Shown one piece after another: positions 7,747 through 16,695 of a stretch of DNA of 64,000 nucleotides. The notes beneath the pieces were generated by a model, which searched no databases, was not told the DNA's origin, and worked only from the letters and a program-made list of their open reading frames with translations. The stretch is from Oscillospiraceae bacterium (GTDB lineage Bacteria; Bacillota; Clostridia; Oscillospirales; Oscillospiraceae): positions 1 through 64,000 of the forward strand of contig JAFQFH010000021.1 of assembly GCA_017398685.1 (NCBI GenBank). The letters run 5' to 3'. The position numbers and the translations under genes are program-made. Positions within the stretch are counted from its first letter, which is position 1. Each line of letters starts with the position of its first letter.

Positions 7747-8904
7747 TTATCCTCTCTTTGTGACAAGCCGCAGAAGGCTTTGCTCAAAGCCGTAGCGCTC
7801 TGCCAGTTCCTTTGCCCGGAGAATGTTTTTGTCCGCGCGTTTGCCGCAGCGTCTGGCGCGGATCATGATGTTCTTGGGGGAATGCTCAAAGTCCACAAAC
7901 TCTATCATATCCACCTTATAGCCCATATCCTCAAGGATACCGGCGCGGATAGAGTCGGTAAGCAGGGCGGACATACGCTCCTTTATTATGCCGTGGCTGA
8001 GAAAAACGTCCAGCTCCCCGCCTTTGCGGATGGAGGAATTGACCTCATGCTGGCAGCAGGGCACGGAGAAGATATACTCCGCCTTTTTCTCAAGTGCGTA
8101 GTAAAGGGCATAGTCGGTGGCGGTGTCGCAGGCGTGGAGCGTGACAATCATATCTATCTTTTCCTGATACAAAACGTCTCTGGTCACATCCGCGTGAACA
8201 AAGCGAAGATCATCATAGCCGTACTTCTCCGCCACCTGATTGCAATGCTCCACCACGTCCGCCTTCAGGTCATAGCCGATTATCTTCGCCTTCATGCCCT
8301 TTTTGACAGTGAAGTAGTAATAGAGCACAAAGGTAAGGTATGACTTGCCGCAGCCAAAGTCCAGAATTGTTATCTCGTCTCTGCCGTTCTCTGTAAACTC
8401 ATGGTCAATAAGCTCCACAAAGCGGTTTATCTGGCGGAACTTATCGTACTTGGAGCGGACTATCCTATAGTCTGCCGTGAATACGCCCATGTCCACCAGG
8501 GCAGGGATGGCCTCACCCTCGGAGAGGATATAGCTCTTTTCCCGGTTATGGGAGGCTATGCCGCCGGGTACGGGAAGGGAGGCAAGGGTCTTTTTCTTGT
8601 ATGTGCCCTTGGTGTTCAGGCTGTACTGGGCGGAAAATTCAGCACAGACAATGAGCACCTGACGGTAAGCCCCGTCCAGCTCCCGCTCCACATGATAAAG
8701 AAGCTCGTCCGGGTTGAGGTTTTTGTGAAAGGCCTTATTGTCGGCAAAGCTCTCCACCTGATAGAATATGCCGCCCTTCATTCGCATGGGGCGTATCTGC
8801 ACCTTGGCAGGGCCGAACTTGTTCACGCTCTGGCTGAACACTGCCTTGGAGAGCGTAGGTAGTGCCGCTGAAAGGTCCTGATAAAGTCTTGAATTGCTCG
8901 CCAT
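7747..8904 (-). CDS. SAM-dependent methyltransferase (Methyltransf_32 type)
   Basis: A class I methyltransferase fold is shown by 'ITILDFGCGKSYLTFVLYYY' at about residues 200-219 (motif I), an acidic residue ending strand 2 ('KIIGYDLK'), 'FVHADVTRD', and the motif 'VTLHACDTATDYAL' followed by 'SVPCCQHEVN', characteristic of the Methyltransf_32 family. The N-terminal about 190 residues form a separate region possibly for substrate binding. The target is not known; an RNA substrate is plausible because the gene follows rsmI by 9 nt, but this is inference. Confidence 0.8.
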   Translation of the reverse strand: MASNSRLYQDLSAALPTLSKAVFSQSVNKFGPAKVQIRPMRMKGGIFYQVESFADNKAFHKNLNPDELLYHVERELDGAYRQVLIVCAEFSAQYSLNTKGTYKKKTLASLPVPGGIASHNREKSYILSEGEAIPALVDMGVFTADYRIVRSKYDKFRQINRFVELIDHEFTENGRDEITILDFGCGKSYLTFVLYYYFTVKKGMKAKIIGYDLKADVVEHCNQVAEKYGYDDLRFVHADVTRDVLYQEKIDMIVTLHACDTATDYALYYALEKKAEYIFSVPCCQHEVNSSIRKGGELDVFLSHGIIKERMSALLTDSIRAGILEDMGYKVDMIEFVDFEHSPKNIMIRARRCGKRADKNILRAKELAERYGFEQSLLRLVTKRG

Positions 8905-8913
8905 GGCCTGTCC

Positions 8914-9792
8914 TCAGCCGCCAAAGAGCCGCTTGAGATTTAAAGCGGCGGCTTTAAGTTCATTCTTGCTGTAGGAGTTATTCTCATCAGCCAGCACTGC
9001 GGCTACAGCCTCCTTGGGGCTTATGCCGCCGGAAACCATGGCGTCCACCAGCATGGCTTCGGCTGTGACGGTATGCTCCACCTTGTTGAAAATATAGTCA
9101 TTATCTATCTCGATGACCACGGCGTACTCGCCCTTGTCGTAGTTGCCCTTGGCCAGAAGCTGATCCTTCACCTGAGCGGGCGTGCCGCGAAAGCTCATCT
9201 CGTGGAGCTTTGTAAGGTCATTGCAAAGGCACATACGGACACCTGCATCGCTGTCGATGAAGAAGTCCACCAGATCCATAATGCGCTTGGGTGACTCATA
9301 AAGGGCAAAGCTTCTGGTATCGCCCCGGCGCATTTTTTCAAGCAGGCGGCGGCGCTCCACATTTTCCCGTGGGAAGAAGCCTAAGAACATGAAGCTTGAA
9401 AGGTCAAAGCCGGAAACGCTCAAAGCCGTCACAGCGGCGCAGCAGCCGGGTACGCCCACAACTCTTATCCCCGCCTCAACCGCAGCCTTGATAAGCTCGT
9501 TGCCGGGGTCGGAGATGCAGGGAGTGCCCGCGTCGGTAATGACTGCCACGGACTTACCCGAGAGCATTTCGTTTATGAAATACCTGGCCTTGCCGTACTC
9601 ATTGAATTTATGGTTGGAAACAAGCTTATTTCTTATTTCAAGCTTATTTAAAAGCACCATGGAGCGGCGCGTATCCTCAGCGGCAATAATGTCCACCTCG
9701 CTGAGTATCTTTTTGCCCCGGGGGGACATATCCTGAGAGTTGCCGATGGGGGTTGCCACGATATAAAGAGTGCCGATAGTCATTTCGTCCAT
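8914..9792 (-). CDS. rsmI: 16S rRNA (cytidine-1402-2'-O)-methyltransferase RsmI
   Basis: RsmI 2'-O-methylates C1402 in the decoding centre of 16S rRNA. The 292-residue protein shows the tetrapyrrole-methylase fold signatures 'GTLYIVATPIGN', 'AAEDTRRS', 'VSNHKFNE' and 'ITDAGTPCISDPG', all typical of RsmI. ATG 9792 follows AGGA at a suitable distance; a second ATG three codons later is also possible. First gene of an operon with the downstream methyltransferase. Confidence 0.96.
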   Translation of the reverse strand: MDEMTIGTLYIVATPIGNSQDMSPRGKKILSEVDIIAAEDTRRSMVLLNKLEIRNKLVSNHKFNEYGKARYFINEMLSGKSVAVITDAGTPCISDPGNELIKAAVEAGIRVVGVPGCCAAVTALSVSGFDLSSFMFLGFFPRENVERRRLLEKMRRGDTRSFALYESPKRIMDLVDFFIDSDAGVRMCLCNDLTKLHEMSFRGTPAQVKDQLLAKGNYDKGEYAVVIEIDNDYIFNKVEHTVTAEAMLVDAMVSGGISPKEAVAAVLADENNSYSKNELKAAALNLKRLFGG

Positions 9793-9880
9793 TTTAAGTT
9801 CATCCTGTATATTATGATATCTAAGGAATTATATATCATTTTATCTGAATATGCAACGGAATAGTCCTTTGAAAGCCGCA

Positions 9881-9916
9881 AAAAACGCCCCGATGCAGTC
9901 ACATCGGGGCGTTTTT
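9881..9916 (-). terminator. Terminator of the 80-residue zinc-ribbon gene
   Basis: AAAAACGCCCCGATG / CATCGGGGCGTTTTT stem. It lies just after the leftward gene ending at 9927. Confidence 0.9.
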
Positions 9917-9926
9917 GAAAGTAATA

Positions 9927-10169
9927 TCAGTATTCACATTCGGCCTGGAGCCAGAGGATTATCTCCTCTCTGTCCATTCCAAGACCTTCCGCCATGAAAG
10001 AGGCCAGTTCGTTTATATTCAGGCTTTTGCAGTGGGCAAAGTTCGTAACATTACCCCGCTCTATATGCACACTGCGCCCTTCTATATAGCCGCAATGGTA
10101 GCACATATTAAGAGGTATCTTGCGGTGACTGTCGATTATCATTTCGTTCTGGCAGCGGGGACATTTCAT
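9927..10169 (-). CDS. Small zinc-ribbon protein, unknown function
   Basis: An 80-residue protein with two CxxC knuckles, CPRC at residues 3-6 and CYHC at about 23-26, forming a likely zinc ribbon, followed by an acidic helical tail (INELASFMAEGLGMDREEIILW). A GGAGGT-like site precedes the ATG. No partner gene is evident; the gene stands alone between terminators. I do not recognise the family. Confidence 0.75.
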   Translation of the reverse strand: MKCPRCQNEMIIDSHRKIPLNMCYHCGYIEGRSVHIERGNVTNFAHCKSLNINELASFMAEGLGMDREEIILWLQAECEY

Positions 10170-10315
10170 GGCACTGACCTCCGTTTATCTTGATAATCCA
10201 ATGTTATAACAGGCTTTTTTATTATGCAAGAATAGTTATATTTATATCAGAATTTTTGTACATTTGGTATATTTTCATGGGCAAAAAGCGAGCATTTTGA
10301 CGCATTGCACGCAGA

Positions 10316-10343
10316 AAAGCAGGCGGTTTTACCCGCCTGCTTT
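10316..10343 (-). terminator. Terminator of hpf
   Basis: AAAGCAGGCGG / CCGCCTGCTTT stem 23 nt after the hpf stop, followed leftward by TTTTC. Confidence 0.85.
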
Positions 10344-10365
10344 AAAACATATTCAAAAAAAGAGC

Positions 10366-10914
10366 TTAATCGTCCAGACCGTCATCGCTTATAAGACCGT
10401 AGCCTCCCTGCTTGCGCTTGTAGACTACTGAAATGGCCTCGTCGCTGTCCATGTTCTTGAAAACAAAGAACTCGTGACCCAGAAGATTCATCTGCAAAAT
10501 GGCCTCCTCGGGAGACATGGGCTTGATGGAGAAACGCTTGCTGCGAACTATCTTGAATTCCTCCGTCTCGTCCTCATCCGCAGGCACATATGCAGGCACG
10601 ACTTCACGCTCCAGTGCCCCCTCGCGAAGACGCTTCTCAAGGCGGGTCTTGTTCCTGCGGATCTGGCGCTCGATAGCGGCCACGCCGGAGTCCACAGAGG
10701 CGTACATGTCGTTTGTAAGTTCGCTTGCCCTGTAATACAGGCCGTTGTTGTGGATGGTTATCTCCGCTCTGAACCTGCCGCGCTCAAGGCTGAAGGTTAC
10801 ATAGGCATCTGCCTCGCTTTTGAAAAAGCGCTCCAGCTTTGTGATTTTGCGGACGGAATAGGCTCTCAGATCCTCGGAGGAATCCATCTTTTTCTCGGTG
10901 AAAGTGAACTTCAT
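10366..10914 (-). CDS. hpf: Ribosome hibernation promoting factor, long form
   Basis: The long Hpf of Gram-positive bacteria dimerises 70S ribosomes into inactive 100S particles in stationary phase. The N-terminal RaiA-type domain (about residues 1-95) begins MKFTFTEKKM; the C-terminal dimerisation domain includes 'KRFSIKPMSPEEAILQMNLLGHEFFVFKN'-type sequence ending near residue 175. Length, 182 residues, is normal. ATG 10914 is chosen because AAAGGAG lies 8 nt upstream; an in-frame ATG at 10932 would place that ribosome site inside the gene. Confidence 0.96.
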   Translation of the reverse strand: MKFTFTEKKMDSSEDLRAYSVRKITKLERFFKSEADAYVTFSLERGRFRAEITIHNNGLYYRASELTNDMYASVDSGVAAIERQIRRNKTRLEKRLREGALEREVVPAYVPADEDETEEFKIVRSKRFSIKPMSPEEAILQMNLLGHEFFVFKNMDSDEAISVVYKRKQGGYGLISDDGLDD

Positions 10915-10973
10915 ACTGCCAACTCCTTTCATATGCGGTTATTGGTAAGGGAAAGACTTCCCTTGTTGCATTC

Positions 10974-10979
10974 ATTATA
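10974..10979 (-). promoter_or_regulatory. Extended -10 element upstream of hpf
   Basis: TGC-TATAAT on the reverse strand, about 60 nt before the hpf start. No good -35 is seen at 16-18 nt. The short leader contains a small AAGGGAA/TTCCCTT hairpin. Confidence 0.5.
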
Positions 10980-11069
10980 GCACACAACATGCACAAAAAG
11001 AAGAATTTTTTATTAATTTGAATTTGTAATAAATCACGGACTTTTCTTGTATTTTTTGGTAATTCAGCC

Positions 11070-11110
11070 AAAAAAGTCGAAGCGGAGAAAAACTCCGCTT
11101 CGCTCTTTTT
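11070..11110 (-). terminator. Terminator of the LRR protein gene
   Basis: CGAAGCGGAG / CTCCGCTTCG stem with T runs on both sides, overlapping the last base of the LRR gene. Confidence 0.9.
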
Positions 11111-13056
11111 TACCAGCCGTAGCTGGATATGACGTGACAGCCGGTGAGGGTATCACGAAGGTTTATTATCTGCTGTGGTGTAAGCATGGTGCCTGTGACA
11201 TTGAGCTGGCGCAGATTGTAAAGAGACATCAGCGGCAGCTCCGAGCTTATCATGGTGTTATAGCTCAGATCCAGCGTCTCCAGATTGGGCAGATAGGCAA
11301 TAGGCGTAATGTCCGAAAGGGCATTGTAGCTCAGATTAAGATTTTTCACCATAAATCTGTTTGGAGAGTCCACAAATGGGTAGAGGTTGGAAATATTGTT
11401 TCTGGCCAGATTGACCGTCTCCGGATTGGTGAACATGCGGAAGTTGGTGATGTCGTAGATATTCAGGCCGCTCAGGTCAATATTTGTGCCGTTGTTTCTG
11501 ATGGCATAGCCATCTATGTACACCATATAGCTCAGATCCGAATGGGTGATCTGGCAGCTGTACAGCACGCGCTTGAGATTGTCCATATTTTCGCCGGTGA
11601 TATCGGGGTTGTTTTCCAGATTGAGTGAGCGAAGCCCCGTGAGGTTGGTGAGAGGCATGAGCATCTCATCTCTTATACCGCAGTTGGCAAGGCCCAGAAC
11701 CTGAAGGCTCTTGAGATTTCTGAGGGGTGAAAGATCACTGAGCGTATTGTCGGAAACGTGCAGCTCCGTGAGACTTGTGATATTGCCCAGAGGCACCACC
11801 GAGCTGAAATGATTGCCGGACACGTTCAGAAAGCTCAGCGCACTCATACCCATGAGAGGGCGAAGATCGGAAATGTAGTTATTGGAGGCATTGAGCCAAC
11901 GGAGATTTGGCAGATCCATCAGCGGGCTTAAATCTGATATGCTGTTGCCGCTTATATCCAGCTTTTCCAGCATTTTGCAGCTGGAAAGGGCGGAAATGTT
12001 CTGTATGCCCATGCCGCTCAGGTTCAGCTCGGTCACATCAGTTTTGAAGGTGGCTCCGCCAAAGCTTATGTCCTGCACTTCCTTCTCCACATTTTCGCTG
12101 TGTATGGCGCAGTTGGGCAGCGCATCCGCAAGCGCTTTCAGCTGACCTTCGCTCAGATGTATGCCCTTTATGCTCAGCGTAGTCAGATTTACAAGGGAGC
12201 AGAGAGGCGAAAGGTCTGTTATCTGGTTATTGTCAAGGTAAAGGGTGCGAAGCCCTGTAAGCTGGGCAAGAGGTGAAATGTCGGCAATAAGGTTATTGCT
12301 CAGGTTGAGGGTCACAAGGCCTCCCAGCCGGGAAAGGCCGGAAATATCGCTTATATTGTTGCCAACGAGGGAGAGATTGTCCAACGCGTAAAGCTGCAGT
12401 ATTTCGTCTATGACATTGTTGCCTAGGCCCATATTGTCAAGAACAAGGCCGGCGGTGTCGCTTTTATACTGCTTTGAGGCCACCGTGACCATGTCCGACT
12501 GACTTATAACGCTTTTGCGGCCCTCCAGTTCATCTATCCATGAGACGACCTGGGGATTGGAAATATCCATTTTCCGCAGAGTCTCCAGAGCCTTGTCATA
12601 ATTCCCCAAAGACTCATAGCACTGGGCCGTCATGGCAAGGCACTCGTCCGTGTCCTCTATGGCCGCAGCCTTGCGAAGATATGTAAGCGCGCTGTCAAAA
12701 TTACTTGAATAGTAATTTGAACGTGCAAGCTCCATATACTCGCTGAAAGCCCTGCTGTCAGAAACGCTTCTGAGCACCACTGCCAGCAAAATTATAACAA
12801 GGGCGCAAAAGGCCGTAAAAAGCAGATATGCCGTGCGTTTTTTCTTTTCCCGGCGGCGCATGGCTTCATAATCCTGAGCCTTGCGGCGGCCTGTATGCTC
12901 TCCCGTCGTCTCACGGACGCGCAGGGAGCCTGTCTCTTCCCGGTCGGAACGCAGCCTGCCGGTTTCCCGGGCCGGTCTCTCCGGTGCGCGGGGCAGATGG
13001 CGGGAGTGCTGTTCGTACTCGCCGCGGTACCGCCTTTCGCTTTCTCTTTTTCTCAT
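11110..13056 (-). CDS. Membrane-anchored leucine-rich-repeat protein
   Basis: A 648-residue protein in three parts. An Arg/Glu-rich cytoplasmic tail (1-73) leads into one membrane span (about 75-96). A TPR-like helical region follows (about 105-165, 'NYYSSNFDSALTYLRKAA'), then about 18 internalin-type 21-23-residue LRRs to the end, with units such as 'LVTLNLSNNLIADISPLAQL'. There is no cleavable signal peptide and no sorting signal, so it is likely a type II membrane protein with the LRR domain outside. The start overlaps the ribosome region of the upstream gene: its ATG lies one nucleotide past that stop, implying coupled expression and perhaps a complex. The binding partner is unknown. Confidence 0.8.
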   Translation of the reverse strand: MRKRESERRYRGEYEQHSRHLPRAPERPARETGRLRSDREETGSLRVRETTGEHTGRRKAQDYEAMRRREKKKRTAYLLFTAFCALVIILLAVVLRSVSDSRAFSEYMELARSNYYSSNFDSALTYLRKAAAIEDTDECLAMTAQCYESLGNYDKALETLRKMDISNPQVVSWIDELEGRKSVISQSDMVTVASKQYKSDTAGLVLDNMGLGNNVIDEILQLYALDNLSLVGNNISDISGLSRLGGLVTLNLSNNLIADISPLAQLTGLRTLYLDNNQITDLSPLCSLVNLTTLSIKGIHLSEGQLKALADALPNCAIHSENVEKEVQDISFGGATFKTDVTELNLSGMGIQNISALSSCKMLEKLDISGNSISDLSPLMDLPNLRWLNASNNYISDLRPLMGMSALSFLNVSGNHFSSVVPLGNITSLTELHVSDNTLSDLSPLRNLKSLQVLGLANCGIRDEMLMPLTNLTGLRSLNLENNPDITGENMDNLKRVLYSCQITHSDLSYMVYIDGYAIRNNGTNIDLSGLNIYDITNFRMFTNPETVNLARNNISNLYPFVDSPNRFMVKNLNLSYNALSDITPIAYLPNLETLDLSYNTMISSELPLMSLYNLRQLNVTGTMLTPQQIINLRDTLTGCHVISSYGW

Positions 13057-13057
13057 A

Positions 13058-13879
13058 TCAATTCTCCGTGTTGATGGAGTTTGTTTCCTCTGTATTTTCG
13101 CTCACAAGGGGCTGTTCCACAGTGGCTGTGCTTTCTTCTTTCTTTTCCTCGGGCTTGGGATTGCCCTGCGCTTGGGCGGGAGCTGCCGGAGCCGGAGAAG
13201 CAGGCGCTGCGGGAGCGGGGGCCGGAGCCGGAGTATTGGCTGCGGGCTTTTTGGGTCTTATCACGACAGGGTCTTTTATCTTGGGCAGATTGCTCTCCTC
13301 AAGAGGCGGCTTGCGCTTTTTTATTGCCAGTGAGGTGAAGAGAAGACCCAGCATTATAGCCAGAACGGAAAGCTCCTGCATACCCTCGGAAAAGAGCACC
13401 GGATTTGCCGTATCCCGCAGGGCGGCCAGATCCTCCACAAACACATGGTAGAGGAAGGGCAGCGCAAAAAGCGGCACAAGCAGCCATTTCGTGCGGATAA
13501 CGCCCAGTACGGTGCAGCTGTACAAAACCGCTACAAGCACATAAAGGGCAATGCACAGCGCCATATGCAGCATGCTTTCAAAGCTGAAGGCTTTGATTAT
13601 GAAAAAGGCCACTCCCATCAGCATGGGCAGTATGGTGGCCGGAAAAGCCACATCTCCCAGAAAACGCAGGATAAGGATAAAGAGCAGGCAGGCGGATACA
13701 GGCAGCAAAATCTGGGTTATGGCAAAAAAGCGGTCATTCCAGAGCCCCCAGCAGCCTACGATGCGAAACACGATGGACATAGTCATGAAAAGCACCGCAT
13801 CGTGGACGAAGCGGCCTTTTTTGTCCACACAAAATCTCACTTTTGGTTTACGCGCTTTTTCCACAGTTTTGTCCTTCAT
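13058..13879 (-). CDS. Unknown membrane protein with Pro/Ala-rich tail
   Basis: A 273-residue protein with a basic N-terminal tail, about 6 hydrophobic spans between residues 27 and 185, then a cytoplasmic-looking linker (KKRKPPLEESNLPKIKDP) and a low-complexity Pro/Ala-rich and Glu-rich tail (about 205-273). I do not recognise a family. Translationally coupled to the LRR gene just downstream and separated by 17 nt from the upstream aminopeptidase gene, so the three may form an operon. Confidence 0.7.
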   Translation of the reverse strand: MKDKTVEKARKPKVRFCVDKKGRFVHDAVLFMTMSIVFRIVGCWGLWNDRFFAITQILLPVSACLLFILILRFLGDVAFPATILPMLMGVAFFIIKAFSFESMLHMALCIALYVLVAVLYSCTVLGVIRTKWLLVPLFALPFLYHVFVEDLAALRDTANPVLFSEGMQELSVLAIMLGLLFTSLAIKKRKPPLEESNLPKIKDPVVIRPKKPAANTPAPAPAPAAPASPAPAAPAQAQGNPKPEEKKEESTATVEQPLVSENTEETNSINTEN

Positions 13880-13896
13880 GCTCTGCTCCTTTCCGA

Positions 13897-15126
13897 TTAC
13901 TCAGCCCAGTTTCCGTTTTTGAATATGGCTACCTTTTCACCGCTCTCGGTCAATCCCCATATCTCCATATCCGCCGTACCTATCATGAAGTCTTCGTGGA
14001 TCATGGATTCGTTCACACCCAGTTCTCTCGCCTGCTGCGGCGTATATTGGGCGCTGTTTTCAAGACAGCAGGAATAACCATCGCCCAAAGCCAAGTGGCA
14101 GGAGGCATTTTCGTCAAAGAGTGTATTGTAAAACAGCACACCGCTGCGGCGGATGGGACTGTCATAGGGCACAAAGGCACACTCGCCCAGCATGGAAGCA
14201 CCCTCATCCATGTTCAACATGAGTTTTAAAGCCTCTTCATTTTTCCCGGCATGGGCCTCCACCACCCTGCCCTTTTCAAAGCGCAGGTAAAAGTCCTCAA
14301 TGAGAACGCCTCTGTAGGAAAGAGGCATGCTGGCATAGACCACGCCCTCCGCATCGCCCCGCATCGGAGTGGTATAGACCTCTTCGGAAGGGATGTTGGC
14401 GTTGAACAAAACCTCTACGCCCTCCCGCTCGTCACAGCCGCCACGAAAACGCATCTGGGGCATGAGGCCCACAGAAAAGTCCGTGCCGCTGCTTTCACTT
14501 TTATAAAAGAGTCTGCGGAGCTTGAGGGAGTTGAGCCAGGCGCTGCGCTCTGTCAGGCGTGCGTTGTGCTCCTGCCAGGCCTTTATGGGATCCTCATCCA
14601 CACGGGAGCAGTCCAGAATAAGCTGCCAGAGCTTTTCAACGGCTTCATCGTCCGAGAGGGTGGGGAACACTTTTTTGGCCCACTTGAGCCCCGGAACTGC
14701 CGCCACGCACCACTGATACTTATTCTCCATAGCATCCCTGTAGGGCTTTGTGACCTTGAAGCGCTCCTGCTGGGCCTTTGCCCACTTGTCCTGATCCACG
14801 CCTGCAAGGGCATCGGGATCGTCAGAGTCCAGATATATGTTTGCGGGCAGTTCTTCTGTGCGCTTTTTGAGACGCTCCTCCTCCCAGCTTTCCACTGTAC
14901 CCAGAGTCACATCGCTCTGATACTGTATATCCAGCCGGCGTGCAGGAGAAAACCGCCATTCCGGCTCCACCTTGGAAGCCCCTGCTTTATAGCACTCGTC
15001 GATGAGTATCTCAAGAAAGTTCAGCTGTTCCGGCTCTGTGCGGATGACGACTTTCTGTCCGGGCTGAACATTGATGCCCATGCGGGCAATGAGGCGGGCG
15101 TATGAGCGCAGTCTTGCTTTATCCAT
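13897..15126 (-). CDS. M29-family aminopeptidase (thermophilic aminopeptidase type)
   Basis: A metallo-aminopeptidase of the AmpS/PepS (M29) family, which removes N-terminal residues from peptides in the cytosol. The 409-residue length is normal. Landmarks are the N-terminal 'INVQPGQKVVIRTEPE', the central 'GTDFSVGL', the metal-site segments 'NIPSEEVYTTPMRGDAEG' and 'LGECAFVPYDSPIRRSG', and 'NASCHLALGDGY' near the C-terminus, with Glu/His/Asp ligands of the dinuclear site. Starts with ATG at 15126 after AAGGA. Confidence 0.92.
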   Translation of the reverse strand: MDKARLRSYARLIARMGINVQPGQKVVIRTEPEQLNFLEILIDECYKAGASKVEPEWRFSPARRLDIQYQSDVTLGTVESWEEERLKKRTEELPANIYLDSDDPDALAGVDQDKWAKAQQERFKVTKPYRDAMENKYQWCVAAVPGLKWAKKVFPTLSDDEAVEKLWQLILDCSRVDEDPIKAWQEHNARLTERSAWLNSLKLRRLFYKSESSGTDFSVGLMPQMRFRGGCDEREGVEVLFNANIPSEEVYTTPMRGDAEGVVYASMPLSYRGVLIEDFYLRFEKGRVVEAHAGKNEEALKLMLNMDEGASMLGECAFVPYDSPIRRSGVLFYNTLFDENASCHLALGDGYSCCLENSAQYTPQQARELGVNESMIHEDFMIGTADMEIWGLTESGEKVAIFKNGNWAE

Positions 15127-15215
15127 AATATGTTTTCCTTCTTAAGGCATAATCCCACTTATTTTAATGATTGATTATAGCACGAATGACTCAACTAAGC
15201 AAGAGCAGCAACTTC

Positions 15216-15245
15216 TTGACGAAGAGTATTTATCTGGGCTATAAT
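15216..15245 (+). promoter_or_regulatory. Promoter of the acyltransferase gene
   Basis: TTGACG (15216-15221), 18-nt spacer, TATAAT (15240-15245), 36 nt before the start codon. Confidence 0.75.
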
Positions 15246-15281
15246 CAGTCGGGAAAGACTGTTTTTTAGGGAGGTATTGCG

Positions 15282-16364
15282 GTGGAATTCAGCAGACGCG
15301 ATACAAAAATTATAAAAGGTGTGGCCATCTGCCTGATGCTTTACCATCACCTGTTTGCTTATCCGAATAAGGTGCTGGATGGGAATGTGTTTATATCCCT
15401 GTATACCTTCGGTGAAACCAGTCTCTCCACATACATAGGCCAGTTCGGCAGAATCTGCCTGCCCATGTTCGTTTTTCTCAGCGGCTACGGCAGCTATCTT
15501 TCAAGCCTGAAAAGCAGCAAGCTCCAGAGCATGATAGGCAAGCAGATACTTGGCGTATACAAACACGTATGGATGGTGTTTTTCCTTTTCATTCCGGTCT
15601 CGGTGCTCTTTTTCGGCATGAGGCCCGACCCGCTGCAAAGAGAACTTATATATAATTTCCTCGGCCTGAGCTATTCATTCAACAAGGAATGGTGGTTTAT
15701 TGTACCATATGTGCTGCTGCTTCTGGTATTCCCCGCTGTCAAGCGCTTTCTGGAGCGGAAAAATGCCATTTTGTACTCAGACCTCTTTATTATAGCCCTG
15801 CTCAACGCTTTTGTGGTGTATGTGCTGCCGGAGCTTGTGAAGCTGCCGGTACTTGTCCCCCTTTGCGCCTCTGTTTTCTGGGAGCATATTAAGGTGATGC
15901 TGGGGCTGCTGCCGGGCTTTATGCTGGGCTGCGCCTTTGCAAGGCATGATATTCTCAATGAGGTCAAACGCCGCTATGCAGGCAGGCTTCTCTGGTGCAT
16001 TGCCGCGCTCATAGGCTTTGCCGCACTTTTCTACATCCACCTTTATAACTACATGTTCTACGATTTTATAAACACGGCTGTATTCATCGTGTGCATTGTT
16101 ATCCTGCTGCCCACAAAGCCGGGGCAGTGGGCAGGAAAGGTTTTTGAGATACTGGGTGAGGAGTCCACCTTCATGTGGCTGACACACAGCTTTTTCTGCT
16201 ACTACTGGTGTCAGAAGCTGGTGTTTGCGCCCAAATACTCCATAGTCATCTTCCTGTGGTTGCTGGTACTGAGTTTTGCAAGCGCCAAGCTTATAAGATT
16301 TGTTTATAAATATCTGGGTCTGCTTTACAATAAAATGAACAAGACCATGAAAAAGTCTGTATGA
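15282..16364 (+). CDS. Acyltransferase 3 family membrane protein
   Basis: A 360-residue protein with about 10 membrane spans of the acyltransferase-3 (OafA/WecH-like) superfamily, which transfers acyl groups to surface sugars. The N-terminal motif 'IIKGVAICLMLYHHLFAY' carries the conserved His pair after the first span. The start is GTG at 15282, 7 nt after AGGGAGGT. The acceptor is unknown. Monocistronic, with its own promoter and terminator. Confidence 0.85.
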   Translation: MEFSRRDTKIIKGVAICLMLYHHLFAYPNKVLDGNVFISLYTFGETSLSTYIGQFGRICLPMFVFLSGYGSYLSSLKSSKLQSMIGKQILGVYKHVWMVFFLFIPVSVLFFGMRPDPLQRELIYNFLGLSYSFNKEWWFIVPYVLLLLVFPAVKRFLERKNAILYSDLFIIALLNAFVVYVLPELVKLPVLVPLCASVFWEHIKVMLGLLPGFMLGCAFARHDILNEVKRRYAGRLLWCIAALIGFAALFYIHLYNYMFYDFINTAVFIVCIVILLPTKPGQWAGKVFEILGEESTFMWLTHSFFCYYWCQKLVFAPKYSIVIFLWLLVLSFASAKLIRFVYKYLGLLYNKMNKTMKKSV

Positions 16365-16365
16365 A

Positions 16366-16399
16366 AAACACGCCACGAAAATTCGTGGCGTGTCTTTTC
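16366..16399. terminator. Bidirectional terminator, acyltransferase / rubredoxin
   Basis: ACACGCCACGAA / TTCGTGGCGTGT stem flanked by A and T runs, just beyond both convergent genes. Confidence 0.88.
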
Positions 16400-16411
16400 A
16401 TGTTCTATTTC

Positions 16412-16546
16412 TTACTCTTCGGGGCTGAAATCGTCCTTGCCGACGCCGCAGAGCTCGCAGGCAAAATCTTCGGGGAGATCTTCCCACTTGACACCCTTTT
16501 CTTCCTCGTCGTAAACCCAGCCGCAGATATTGCAAACGTACTTCAT
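16412..16546 (-). CDS. Rubredoxin (short, 44 residues)
   Basis: A one-iron electron carrier with the two cysteine knuckles CNICG (residues 5-9) and CELCG (30-34) that bind the Fe(SCys)4 centre, plus the usual aromatic core residues (Y3, W10, Y12, W21). Usual rubredoxins have 52-54 residues; this one lacks about seven to eight in the loop between Y12 and the 'WEDLPEDF' segment, like the 45-residue rubredoxin of Desulfovibrio desulfuricans. It is preceded by GGAGGA. It lies next to reverse rubrerythrin, its expected electron acceptor partner in anaerobe peroxide defence, but has its own promoter. Confidence 0.95.
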   Translation of the reverse strand: MKYVCNICGWVYDEEEKGVKWEDLPEDFACELCGVGKDDFSPEE

Positions 16547-16601
16547 TGTTGTTTCCTCCTGTAATGATTAATCCGTTTCGGCGGTATCCCGCACTGATTA
16601 T

Positions 16602-16631
16602 TTTATACCATTTTCCCCGGGGCAAAGTCAA
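16602..16631 (-). promoter_or_regulatory. Promoter of rubredoxin
   Basis: Reverse strand TTGACT (16626-16631), 18-nt spacer, TATAAA (16602-16607) with a TGG extension. Confidence 0.65.
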
Positions 16632-16655
16632 TATACAGCGCCCAAAATATGTCAC

Positions 16656-16684
16656 TTAAAATGGAGCAGACGAGCTGCTCCACT
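16656..16684 (-). terminator. Weak terminator after rubrerythrin
   Basis: TGGAGCAG / CTGCTCCA hairpin 12 nt after the rubrerythrin stop; only a short T run follows leftward, so partial read-through into rubredoxin is possible. Confidence 0.6.
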
Positions 16685-16695
16685 TGCCTTGTATC

